11,940 nucleotides of DNA, taken from NCBI GenBank assembly GCA_013153455.1, contig JAADEK010000099.1, positions 1 through 11,940 on the forward strand, read 5' to 3'. The notes under the pieces are model-generated. The model was not told the DNA's origin and searched no databases. It saw only the letters and a program-made list of their open reading frames with translations. Positions 1-6,550 of this stretch are shown here, piece by piece. Source of the DNA: Aquificota bacterium (GTDB taxonomy: Bacteria > Aquificota > Aquificia > Aquificales > Aquificaceae). A program made the position numbers and the translations under genes. The first letter of the stretch is position 1. Each line of letters opens with the position of its first letter.

Positions 1-51
1 AAAGACGTGACGAAGTTCTGGGTATGGGTAACGTATAAGTGGGGAAGGTGA
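1..51 (+). CDS. Possible 3' end of an upstream gene (partial)
   Basis: Frame 1 is open from the window edge to a TGA at 49-51, giving only 16 residues (KDVTKFWVWVTYKWGR). The alternating aromatic and polar residues would suit a final beta strand of an outer-membrane protein, but this is speculation from a very short peptide. Codon choice (ACG, GTA, AAG, AGG) matches the neighbouring genes. A terminator-like hairpin begins just before the stop codon, which supports a gene ending here. An open stretch this short could easily occur by chance. No function can be assigned. Confidence 0.35.
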   Translation, partial: KDVTKFWVWVTYKWGR

Positions 52-74
52 TTTTCCTTCCCTTTTGATTTTTT
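42..74 (+). terminator. Intrinsic terminator candidate after the upstream gene
   Basis: A perfect 7-bp inverted repeat, GGGAAGG (42-48) and CCTTCCC (56-62), encloses a 7-nt loop and is followed by T-rich sequence (TTTTGATTTTTT, 63-74). This is the layout of a rho-independent terminator on the plus strand. The stem and loop include the stop codon of the putative upstream gene. It would insulate the Rrf2 regulator gene from transcription coming from the left. Confidence 0.55.
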
Positions 75-97
75 CAAACCTTTTATATTATATTATT
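65..97 (+). promoter_or_regulatory. AT-rich promoter region of the Rrf2 regulator
   Basis: The short AT-rich stretch before the ATG at 98 contains TTGATT (65-70) and TATATT (84-89 or 89-94). The TTGATT to TATATT spacing is 13 or 18 bp, so the pairing is not ideal. No Shine-Dalgarno sequence lies before the ATG. If the -10 is at 84-89, transcription would start at about 96 and the mRNA would be nearly leaderless. Weak call. Confidence 0.3.
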
Positions 98-535
98 ATG
101 ATTTTTTCAGATACGGTCAGGTATGCTCTTATAGCCTTGGCATACCTCGGCATGAACCGCGACAGGTTAGTAAAGGTGGACGAGATAGCCAAAACGCACA
201 ACATACCTCGCCCCTTCTTGGCTAAGGTGATGCACGAGCTTTCAAAGCGGGGTCTCGTCCACTCGGTGAAGGGACCGCGGGGAGGGTTTACCCTCACAAA
301 GAACCCCGAAGACATAACCATATGGGACGTCATCAAGGTCTTCGGGGAGGATTACAAATACGAGATGTGCATCCTGATGCCCCACAAGTGCAGTGAATAC
401 TCAACCAACCCCTGTGTAGTTCACCACAAGTGGGAAGAACTGAAGTCAAACATCGTAAACTTCTTTAAAAACACAACGATAGCGGAGCTGATGGGAGTGG
501 AGGAGAAACACCTTCACCCCGCGGGCAGGGGCTGA
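98..535 (+). CDS. Rrf2-family transcriptional regulator, probable Fe-S sensor
   Basis: The protein has 145 residues, typical for Rrf2 proteins (IscR, NsrR, CymR group). An N-terminal winged helix-turn-helix spans about residues 1-70, with the family's TVRYALIALAYL start and the wing motif KGPRGGFTL near 59-67. The C-terminal part carries three cysteines, C91, C98 and C106 (C-x6-C-x7-C), and H109 in a C-V-V-H-H-x-W context. IscR uses three cysteines plus a histidine two residues after the third (C-x2-H) to hold a [2Fe-2S] cluster, so the same kind of cluster is likely here. The ATG at 98 is chosen because the family start aligns there; an upstream TTG at 65 would add 11 non-homologous residues. 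The gene lies directly upstream of nirS in the same direction. A role in sensing NO or redox state and controlling the nir operon is inferred from that position. Confidence 0.88.
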   Translation: MIFSDTVRYALIALAYLGMNRDRLVKVDEIAKTHNIPRPFLAKVMHELSKRGLVHSVKGPRGGFTLTKNPEDITIWDVIKVFGEDYKYEMCILMPHKCSEYSTNPCVVHHKWEELKSNIVNFFKNTTIAELMGVEEKHLHPAGRG

Positions 536-610
536 TACCTCCCGTTGTCCTTTTTCCCTTTGGCGGTATTTATGAGTTCCGAGTAATATGAGTTTCTAAT
601 CATTTTATTA

Positions 611-625
611 TTGACTAAAATCATA
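611..625 (+). promoter_or_regulatory. Operator-like dyad motif 1 at the nirS promoter
   Basis: TTGAC-TAAA-ATCAT (611-624) has the half-site spacing of CRP/FNR-family sites (TTGAY-N4-RTCAA). It is repeated with 12 of 14 matches (TGACnAAAnTCATA) exactly 35 bp downstream. It overlaps the -35 box, so part of the TTGAC similarity may only reflect promoter function. Position over the -35 would suit a repressor. The regulator could be the neighbouring Rrf2 protein or an FNR/DNR-type factor encoded elsewhere. Confidence 0.4.
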
Positions 626-639
626 CGAAAGTATATATT
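611..639 (+). promoter_or_regulatory. Sigma-70-type promoter of the nir operon
   Basis: TTGACT (611-616) and TATATT (634-639) are separated by exactly 17 bp. Each box matches five of six positions of the bacterial consensus. Transcription would begin near 646, giving a leader of about 32 nt that contains the nirS ribosome binding site GGAGG (665-669). The -35 box lies within one dyad motif, and the predicted start lies at the edge of its near-copy. The spacer also holds a small inverted repeat, ATAC-GAAA-GTAT (623-634). Confidence 0.6.
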
Positions 640-645
640 TATTTA

Positions 646-660
646 CTGACAAAAGTCATA
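646..660 (+). promoter_or_regulatory. Operator-like dyad motif 2 at the nirS transcription start
   Basis: CTGAC-AAAA-GTCAT contains the perfect inverted repeat TGAC-N4-GTCA (647-658). This resembles the TTGAC-N4-GTCAA core of FNR/DNR-type sites and is a near-copy of motif 1. It covers the predicted transcription start and lies between the -10 box and the Shine-Dalgarno sequence, where a bound protein would most simply repress. Confidence 0.45.
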
Positions 661-677
661 AAGTGGAGGGAATCGGT

Positions 678-2327
678 ATGAAAAAAGTAGCTCCGCTCCT
701 TGCAAGCGCTCTGGTCGTAGGTGCGGGAACCGCGTCCGGCGCGGACAAGGTTCCCGAGCTGTCTCCCGAAGAGATGAAAAAGGCAGCCCAGATTTACTTT
801 GACCGTTGTGCGGGCTGTCACGGTATGCTCAGGGGAGGTGCTACGGGACCGCCCCTCAAGCCCGAGATAATGCGCCAAAGGGGAATAGACTACATCAAGT
901 GGATAGTCTACAACGGAACACCCGGCGGGATGCCCGACTGGGGTAAGCAGGGAATCCTCTCGGAGGAAGAGATTGAGCTTCTGGCGAAGTTCCTCCTGCA
1001 CGAACCCCCACCGCCTCCCGAGATGTCACTCGCGGATATGCTAAAGACGTGGCACGTATACGTCCCGCCCGAAGAAAGACCCAAAAAACCCGAGCATAAC
1101 CGCAACTGGAAGAACTTCATGGGTGTAATCCTGAGGGACGTGGGTAAGGTCGCAATCATAGACGGGGACACGAAGGAACTTGTGAACATCGTTGACACGG
1201 GATTCGCGGTTCACATATTCCGCTCATCGGGAACCGGTAGATACTTCCTCACGATAGGCAGGGACGGAAAGGCTACGCTCATAGACCTTTGGATGAAGAA
1301 GCCCGACAAGGTAGCGGAAGTTAAGGTCTGTTACGACGCCCGCTCAATAGACACGAGTAAATACAAGGGTAAGAAGGGAGACTTCATGGACAAGCTCGCT
1401 ATAGTCGGGTGCTACTGGCCCCCGAGCTTCGTCATAATGGACGGGCAAACGCTCAAGCCCATAAAGATAGTCTCAACGAGCGGATACACATACGACACAG
1501 AGGAGTTCGTCCGTGAGGCTCGCGTAGCTTCAATGGTCGCATCCCACTACGACCCCGCTTGGGTCGTTTCGGTAAAGGAAACGGGTCACGTCTGGATAGT
1601 TGATTACTCAAAGCTCCCGGACGTGAACGTCCACATGATAGAAGCGGAACGTTTCCTCCACGACGGCGGATGGGACCTCTCAAAGCGCTACTTCCTCGTC
1701 GCAGCTAACATGCGCAACAAGATGGTAGCCATAGACGTCAAGGACAAGAAGCTCGTCGCGAAGATAGAAACCGGTGTAAAACCCCACCCCGGAAGGGGTG
1801 CAAACGTCAACCACCCCAAATACGGACCCATCTACTGCACGGGTCACATAGGTTCCAATAACGTCGCCTGCATAGGAACGGACCCCGAAAAGCACCCACA
1901 ATACGCTTGGAAGGTGGTCGCGGACATAAAGCTCCCCGGACCCGGCGGTGGAACGCTCTTCATAAAGACACACCCCAAATCTAAGCACATATGGGTTGAC
2001 AGACCCCTAAACCCCGACGACAAGCTAAAGCAAGAAGTTTACGTCATAGACAAGAACTCCCTCAAGGTTATCAAGACGATAAACGTCGTCAAAGACCTTG
2101 AGAAAGCGGGATACAAGATGCCGAAGGGTGTGAGGGTAGTTCACCCCGAGTATGACATGTATGGAAAAGAGGTCTGGATATCCGTCTGGGGCAGGAAGGA
2201 CCAACCCACCGCTATAGCGGTCTACGACGACAAGACGCTCAAGCTTAAGAAGGTGATAACCGGTGATTGGGTCAGGACACCTACGGGTATCTTCAACGTC
2301 TACACCACGACCAAGGACATATACTGA
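678..2327 (+). CDS. nirS: Cytochrome cd1 nitrite reductase NirS
   Basis: This periplasmic enzyme reduces nitrite to nitric oxide. It has 549 residues, the usual NirS length. A signal peptide spans about 1-22 (MKK, hydrophobic stretch, ASGA). The N-terminal cytochrome c domain has the heme c motif C44-A-G-C-H48 and a likely Met ligand at M85 (GGMPDW), followed by a proline-rich linker near 109-114. The eight-bladed heme d1 propeller fills the rest. H179 (FAVHIFRSSG) matches the proximal d1 iron ligand. H290 (ASHYDP) and H370 (PHPGRG) match the two active-site histidines that bind substrate, so this is a reductase and not NirN or NirF. The ATG at 678 is preceded by GGAGG (665-669) and begins the signal peptide; the in-frame GTG at 663 is not needed. 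It is the first gene of the nir operon. Four extra cysteines in the propeller (C218, C245, C387, C398) are unusual. Confidence 0.97.
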   Translation: MKKVAPLLASALVVGAGTASGADKVPELSPEEMKKAAQIYFDRCAGCHGMLRGGATGPPLKPEIMRQRGIDYIKWIVYNGTPGGMPDWGKQGILSEEEIELLAKFLLHEPPPPPEMSLADMLKTWHVYVPPEERPKKPEHNRNWKNFMGVILRDVGKVAIIDGDTKELVNIVDTGFAVHIFRSSGTGRYFLTIGRDGKATLIDLWMKKPDKVAEVKVCYDARSIDTSKYKGKKGDFMDKLAIVGCYWPPSFVIMDGQTLKPIKIVSTSGYTYDTEEFVREARVASMVASHYDPAWVVSVKETGHVWIVDYSKLPDVNVHMIEAERFLHDGGWDLSKRYFLVAANMRNKMVAIDVKDKKLVAKIETGVKPHPGRGANVNHPKYGPIYCTGHIGSNNVACIGTDPEKHPQYAWKVVADIKLPGPGGGTLFIKTHPKSKHIWVDRPLNPDDKLKQEVYVIDKNSLKVIKTINVVKDLEKAGYKMPKGVRVVHPEYDMYGKEVWISVWGRKDQPTAIAVYDDKTLKLKKVITGDWVRTPTGIFNVYTTTKDIY

Positions 2328-2336
2328 GGGCGGAAG

Positions 2337-3965
2337 GTGCCTTCCCTCATCGCACTACCCCTCTTCTTTCTCCCTCTTTTTTCCTTCGCCCTTTCGGGTG
2401 AGGAGCTCTACAAAAGGCACTGTTCCGAGTGCCACGGGGAGGACAGGACGGGGAAAACCGCCCCTCCCCTCCTTCCCCAATTTTTAAAAAGGAAATCTAC
2501 GGAGGAATTAAAGAGGATTATCAGGGAAGGTATCCCCGCATCCCAGATGCCCCCCTTTGAGCTTTCCGATGCGGAGCTTTCCGCTCTCGTGTCTTACATA
2601 ACATCGCCCGCAAGGGCGATAAATTACCCTTTTGAAGAAATTAAAAAATCATACAGACCCCTTCGGGGTGAAGGGAAAAATTACGAGATAAAGGAACTCA
2701 AAAACCTCACGGTGGCGGTGGACAAAGCGGGTGAGATTTACGTCCTTGAGTCGGAAAGACTCCTTGACCGCTTTCCCTTTCGGAACGTCCACGGCGGTGT
2801 GAAGTTCTCACCGAAAAACGAGAGTTTCTTCGTCCCGGCTCGGGACGGTTGGGTAATCTCATACAGCTGGAGGGAAAAAAAACCAACCGCGAAGGTAAGG
2901 GCTTGCGTGTATTTGAGGAACATAGCCCTCGCGCCCGACGAGAGCCTGCTCGTCGCGGGCTGCGTTCTCCCGAAGAAGCTCGTCTTTTTATCCCCGAAGT
3001 TGGAACCCCTGGGCGAGGTTGAGCTTCCCGGGCGCCCGAGCGCGGTATACACACTCTTCACAAAAGACGCCCTAATCGTCGCCTACAGGGACAAAGCCCT
3101 CGTATCAATAATCACAAAAGAAGGGAGGAAGGACTACCGCGTTGAGACCCCCCTTGAGGATTTTTTCATAGACCCTTTTGAGGAGTTCGTCATAGGAAGC
3201 TCAAGAAAGGATAAGAAGCTCGTCGTTTACTCCCTCGGGGACTTCAGGAAGGTATACGAGGTAAAAACGGAAAGCCTCCCTCACCTCTTTGCGGTGAGCT
3301 TCTTTTACAACGACGGGAAGTTTTACTTCTCAACGAGACACACCGACGGCTCCGTGAGCGTGTGGGAGATGTATAACTGGAGGCTCCTAAAGAGCTTCCC
3401 CCTTCAAGAAAGGGGCTTTTTCGTAAGGACACACTTCAAGAACCCGAACCTCTGGGTAGATACACAAAAGTCGTATGCAATACTCATAAACAAAAAGAGC
3501 CTGAGGACAGAAAAAAGAAACTTCAAGAGGGGAGCATTTACCCACGTTGAGTTTTCCGGAGACGGGAGGCTCGCGTATCTTTCACTCCTCGGTGAGGGTC
3601 TCGTCATTGAGGACGCATACAGAGCGCGGGAGGTCGCACGCTACGGGCTAAAGCACCCCGCGGGCAAGTATAACATCGTCCTCAAAAACCGCTCACTTCT
3701 GCCCGCGGGACTCGGATACGAGGTCTACATGGAAAAGTGTTGGGGCTGTCATCACACAACGCGGGAAGCCTTCGGACCACCGCTTTCGCGCGTCGCAAAG
3801 GAAAGACCCCTTTCCCTGATTCTGGCGCAAATAGCGGACCCAGAGCGGACTCACAAGCTTCTGGGGTATACCTCCGGTGCCATGCCGAAGATAGAGCTCT
3901 CAAGCAAGGAGATGCTCGCCCTCAGATACTTCATAGAGGCGTTGAGAGATGGATGGATTGATTGA
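2337..3965 (+). CDS. NirN-like protein: cytochrome c, d1-type propeller and second cytochrome c
   Basis: This 542-residue exported protein is probably involved in the last steps of heme d1 synthesis or its transfer to NirS. The GTG start at 2337 follows GAGGG (2326-2330) and opens a signal peptide (about 1-18). Domain 1 is a cytochrome c with C29-S-E-C-H33 and M71 as likely ligands. The middle, about 115-450, is a NirS-like propeller. H152 (NVHGGVKFSP) aligns with the proximal d1 ligand H179 of NirS. By eye H316 (LPHLF) aligns with NirS H370, while F241 replaces NirS H290, so nitrite reduction is unlikely. RTHFKNPNLWVD (364-375) matches the KTHPKSKHIWVD segment of NirS. A second cytochrome c follows, with C468-W-G-C-H472 and M516 (SGAMP). 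NirN usually has only the first two parts. The extra domain may stand in for NirC, which is absent from the window. The reading frame ends within the next gene. Confidence 0.82.
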   Translation: MPSLIALPLFFLPLFSFALSGEELYKRHCSECHGEDRTGKTAPPLLPQFLKRKSTEELKRIIREGIPASQMPPFELSDAELSALVSYITSPARAINYPFEEIKKSYRPLRGEGKNYEIKELKNLTVAVDKAGEIYVLESERLLDRFPFRNVHGGVKFSPKNESFFVPARDGWVISYSWREKKPTAKVRACVYLRNIALAPDESLLVAGCVLPKKLVFLSPKLEPLGEVELPGRPSAVYTLFTKDALIVAYRDKALVSIITKEGRKDYRVETPLEDFFIDPFEEFVIGSSRKDKKLVVYSLGDFRKVYEVKTESLPHLFAVSFFYNDGKFYFSTRHTDGSVSVWEMYNWRLLKSFPLQERGFFVRTHFKNPNLWVDTQKSYAILINKKSLRTEKRNFKRGAFTHVEFSGDGRLAYLSLLGEGLVIEDAYRAREVARYGLKHPAGKYNIVLKNRSLLPAGLGYEVYMEKCWGCHHTTREAFGPPLSRVAKERPLSLILAQIADPERTHKLLGYTSGAMPKIELSSKEMLALRYFIEALRDGWID

Positions 3966-4428
3966 GTATATCTCAAAGGTAAGAAGACCGACGCTCGGTG
4001 AGGAGGTTCCCCTCCTGATATTCAGAGCCTTTCGTCTCTTTACGGAGATGTATCTTGAGGACACGCTCGGGAATCGCGGGACGGTCGCCCTCCTGCAGAA
4101 CGCGGGAAGACAGCTCGGGCACGAGCTTGCAAAAAGACTAAACTCAACCGACCTGAAGACCTTCCTTGATAACGTCGCTCACTTCGTAAAGAGCGAAAAG
4201 GTAGGGATACTCATACCCGAGGAACTACAAAAAGACAAGCTCATCGTCTCTCTTGACGAGTGCATCACGTGCGCGGGCATGCCCAACATCGGAAAGCGCA
4301 TATGCCACTTTGAAGCGGGACTCATCGGGGGGATACTTGAGGAGCACCTAAAAAAGCGCGTCAAGGTCTCGGAAACCAAGTGCAACGCCATGGGGGAAGG
4401 CATATGCCAAATAACCGCGGAGTGGTGA
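3949..4428 (+). CDS. V4R-domain (4-vinyl reductase-like) protein
   Basis: This is a 159-residue soluble protein with no signal peptide. The C-terminal half matches the V4R domain found in BchJ and in the sensor part of XylR/DmpR-type activators. It has C105-x2-C108, C119 followed by H120, a glycine-rich FEAGLIGGIL segment (121-130), and the closing E-x-x-C145-x3-G-x3-C153 motif (ETKCNAMGEGIC). V4R domains bind small molecules, and BchJ is linked to handling of chlorophyll precursors. The ATG at 3949 overlaps the preceding gene by 17 nt and has GAGG 9 nt upstream; nirJ follows after one base. Such packing suggests a role with heme d1 synthesis, for example carrying or sensing a tetrapyrrole intermediate. 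That is inference: no V4R protein is part of the established heme d1 pathway as I know it. Confidence 0.75.
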   Translation: MDGLIEYISKVRRPTLGEEVPLLIFRAFRLFTEMYLEDTLGNRGTVALLQNAGRQLGHELAKRLNSTDLKTFLDNVAHFVKSEKVGILIPEELQKDKLIVSLDECITCAGMPNIGKRICHFEAGLIGGILEEHLKKRVKVSETKCNAMGEGICQITAEW

Positions 4429-4429
4429 T

Positions 4430-5515
4430 ATGCTTAGGGTAACCGAATACATAAAGAACTCTCTTGAAGGAAAGATAAAAGACCCCTTTCGGGGTGTGAT
4501 ACTGATTTGGAACCTAACGAACAGGTGTAATCTATACTGTAAGCACTGCTACGCGTGGGCAAACAGGGACAAGGACGAGCTTAGCACAAAAGAAGCCCTC
4601 TCCCTGATAGACCAGCTCGTTGAGAGCAACGTAAAACACGCGATACTCTCGGGGGGTGAACCCCTCCTGAGGGAAGACGTATACGAGATAGCGAAAGCCC
4701 TCCGCTCCGCCGGTATAAAGACATCGCTCTCAACGAACGGACTCCTCATAAACGAGGAAAACGTTAAGCTGATAAAGGAAAGCTTTGATTACGTGGGGAT
4801 AAGCGTTGACGGGACGAGGGAGGTCCACGACCGCTTCAGGGGCATGAGGGGGGCTTTTGAGCGCTCCCTCGGGGCGCTCACCCTTTGCACAAAGGAAGGC
4901 ATAAACGTAGGCGTTCGCTTCACGCTCACAAAGATGACACAAAACGAGCTTCCCTACGTATTTGAACTCGCGCAAAAGCTCCGCATACGGAAGGTCTACA
5001 TCTCACACCTCGTCCACGCGGGAAGGGGAGAAAGACTCAGCGCGGTTGAAAAGGAAAACTACAGGCGTATAGTGAAGTTTATACTGGAAAAGGCGTTTGA
5101 GTGGGTGGAGAAAGGCAAAGACATAAGCGTAGTGACGGGGAACAACGAAGCGGACGCGGTTCTCCTTTACGAGATGTTCTCTGAGCGCTACCCGAGCAAG
5201 GCGCACGTCCTTTACGAGAACTTAAGGAGATGGGGAGGAAATCAAGCGGGTGTTCGCCTCGTGAACATAGACCACCGCGGGAACGTAAAACCCGACCCCT
5301 TCTTCCGCCACACGCTCGGAAACGTGAGGGAAAAACCCTTTACACAAATATGGAACTCAAACGGACTCCTTTCCCGCCTCAGACAATACCCAAGAAGGAT
5401 AAAAGGAAAGTGTGAGGGATGTGAGCACATATACATATGCAACGGAAACTCGCGCGCCAGAGCTTACAGCGCTTTCGGTGATTACTTTGCGGAGGACCCG
5501 TTATGCTACATCTGA
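4430..5515 (+). CDS. nirJ: Heme d1 biosynthesis radical SAM protein NirJ
   Basis: The 361-residue protein is a radical SAM enzyme that acts in the cytoplasm on didecarboxysiroheme, replacing two propionate side chains on the way to the dioxo macrocycle of heme d1. The N-terminal motif C33-N-L-Y-C37-K-H-C40 binds the SAM [4Fe-4S] cluster. GGEP (about 75-78) and the TNG and SVDGT stretches are typical of the barrel. The C-terminal region has C328-x2-C331-x5-C337 and C359 for an auxiliary cluster. The ending CNGNSRARA...GDYFAEDPLCYI is characteristic of NirJ. The start at 4430 has GGAG 7 nt upstream, inside the end of the V4R gene. The last 13 nt overlap nirF. NirJ rather than a general SPASM maturase is supported by this ending and by the nir neighbours. 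Confidence 0.93.
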   Translation: MLRVTEYIKNSLEGKIKDPFRGVILIWNLTNRCNLYCKHCYAWANRDKDELSTKEALSLIDQLVESNVKHAILSGGEPLLREDVYEIAKALRSAGIKTSLSTNGLLINEENVKLIKESFDYVGISVDGTREVHDRFRGMRGAFERSLGALTLCTKEGINVGVRFTLTKMTQNELPYVFELAQKLRIRKVYISHLVHAGRGERLSAVEKENYRRIVKFILEKAFEWVEKGKDISVVTGNNEADAVLLYEMFSERYPSKAHVLYENLRRWGGNQAGVRLVNIDHRGNVKPDPFFRHTLGNVREKPFTQIWNSNGLLSRLRQYPRRIKGKCEGCEHIYICNGNSRARAYSAFGDYFAEDPLCYI

Positions 5516-6549
5516 TACTCCTGCTTTTTGCGCTCTCTTTCGGTGAGGTATTCGTAGTTGAGCGCGAGACGGGCAGGCTCGCGGTGATAAGGAACGACAA
5601 GCTCGTCAAGGAGATACAAAACCTCGGGAACCTTAACCACGCGACGCTCAAGTTCAACCGCGATTACGGCTACCTCATAAGCAGGGACGGGTGGCTCTCA
5701 CAGATAGACCCAAAGGCGCTCAAGCTCGTAAAGAAAGTCCGGGTCGGGGAGAGCACGATAGGTATAAACTTCTGCGGTGAGAAGGTTCTCATAGCGAACT
5801 ACGCCCCGAGAACCGTCCTCGTCCTTAGCCCCTCCCTTGAGAAAATCCTTGAGATAAACACGGGTTCAAGGAACGTGGGTATAAAGTCAAACGGGAAGCT
5901 TTTCGTTTACGCTCTCATGGACGCGGACTCCGTAGAGGTAAGGCGGTGCGATGACGGAAAGCTCGTGAAGCGCGTAAAGGTGGGGAAGATGCCCTTTGAT
6001 GCCTTCCTTCATCGCGACAGGTATATAGTCGGCTTTTTCGGAGAGAGCGGTGTGGGTATCTTGGACCTCCGAACGCTTACATACAAAAAGGTCAGTTTCA
6101 GGACGGAAGGCGGGAAGGAGGTGGTCCTGAAGGTTCCGCACTTCGGTTTTTGGGGCATAAAGGGGAATCTCGCATACATACCCGCGGTCGGGGAGAGGAA
6201 GGTTCACGTCGTTGATATAGATAAGATGGTTTACCTGAGGAGTATAGACCTCCCGGGACTTCCCGTATTCGTTCAAGTCTCACCGAGCGGGGAGCTTCTC
6301 GGGATAAATTACAGCGGGGACATGGAGGACTACTTTACGCTCGTAGACCTAAAGACGGAAAAACCCGTAAAGACGGAGAAACTCGGCAAACGCATACTCC
6401 ACTTCAGGTTTACACCCGACTCGCGCCACGTATACGTCTCCTCATACTTTGAGAACAAGGTGAAGAAGGTAAGCGTTCCCGAGCTTTCAATCCTTAAGGA
6501 GATTGATGTTCCCACGCCCTCGGGCGTCTTTATTTACGGAGGTGAGTAA
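5503..6549 (+). CDS. nirF: Heme d1 biosynthesis protein NirF
   Basis: The 348-residue protein is built only of d1-type propeller repeats, without a cytochrome domain, as in NirF. A short N-terminal hydrophobic segment (MLHLILLLFALSFG) suggests export to the periplasm. There is no lipobox cysteine, unlike lipoprotein forms of NirF reported in other bacteria. H46 in NLNHATLKFNRDYGYLISRD aligns with the histidine preceding the blade that binds heme d1 in NirS (H179) and in the NirN-like protein here (H152). NirF acts late in heme d1 synthesis, on a precursor leaving NirJ. The start overlaps nirJ by 13 nt and has GGAGG (5491-5495) seven bases upstream, indicating translational coupling. Confidence 0.9.
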   Translation: MLHLILLLFALSFGEVFVVERETGRLAVIRNDKLVKEIQNLGNLNHATLKFNRDYGYLISRDGWLSQIDPKALKLVKKVRVGESTIGINFCGEKVLIANYAPRTVLVLSPSLEKILEINTGSRNVGIKSNGKLFVYALMDADSVEVRRCDDGKLVKRVKVGKMPFDAFLHRDRYIVGFFGESGVGILDLRTLTYKKVSFRTEGGKEVVLKVPHFGFWGIKGNLAYIPAVGERKVHVVDIDKMVYLRSIDLPGLPVFVQVSPSGELLGINYSGDMEDYFTLVDLKTEKPVKTEKLGKRILHFRFTPDSRHVYVSSYFENKVKKVSVPELSILKEIDVPTPSGVFIYGGE

Positions 6550-6550
6550 G

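Noticed and set aside
65..78. TTGATTTTTTCAAA before the Rrf2 gene as an FNR-type site
   Set aside because: The half sites TTGA and TCAA are separated by five bases, not the six needed, and the stretch is low-complexity AT sequence.
536..610. Terminator after the Rrf2 gene
   Set aside because: No stable stem followed by a T-run is visible; the T-rich stretch near 550-560 has no convincing hairpin before it.
663..677. Upstream GTG start of nirS adding five residues
   Set aside because: It would overlap the Shine-Dalgarno sequence; the ATG at 678 starts a normal signal peptide at proper spacing.
2337..3965. A second nitrite reductase
   Set aside because: One of the two active-site histidines is replaced by phenylalanine in my alignment, and the surrounding PHPGRG motif is lost.
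5887..6276. Long antisense reading frame (129 codons) within nirF
   Set aside because: It is a shadow of nirF, without a ribosome binding site or recognisable motif. The same applies to other opposite-strand frames, such as 639-1001 within nirS and 9260-9553 within norB.
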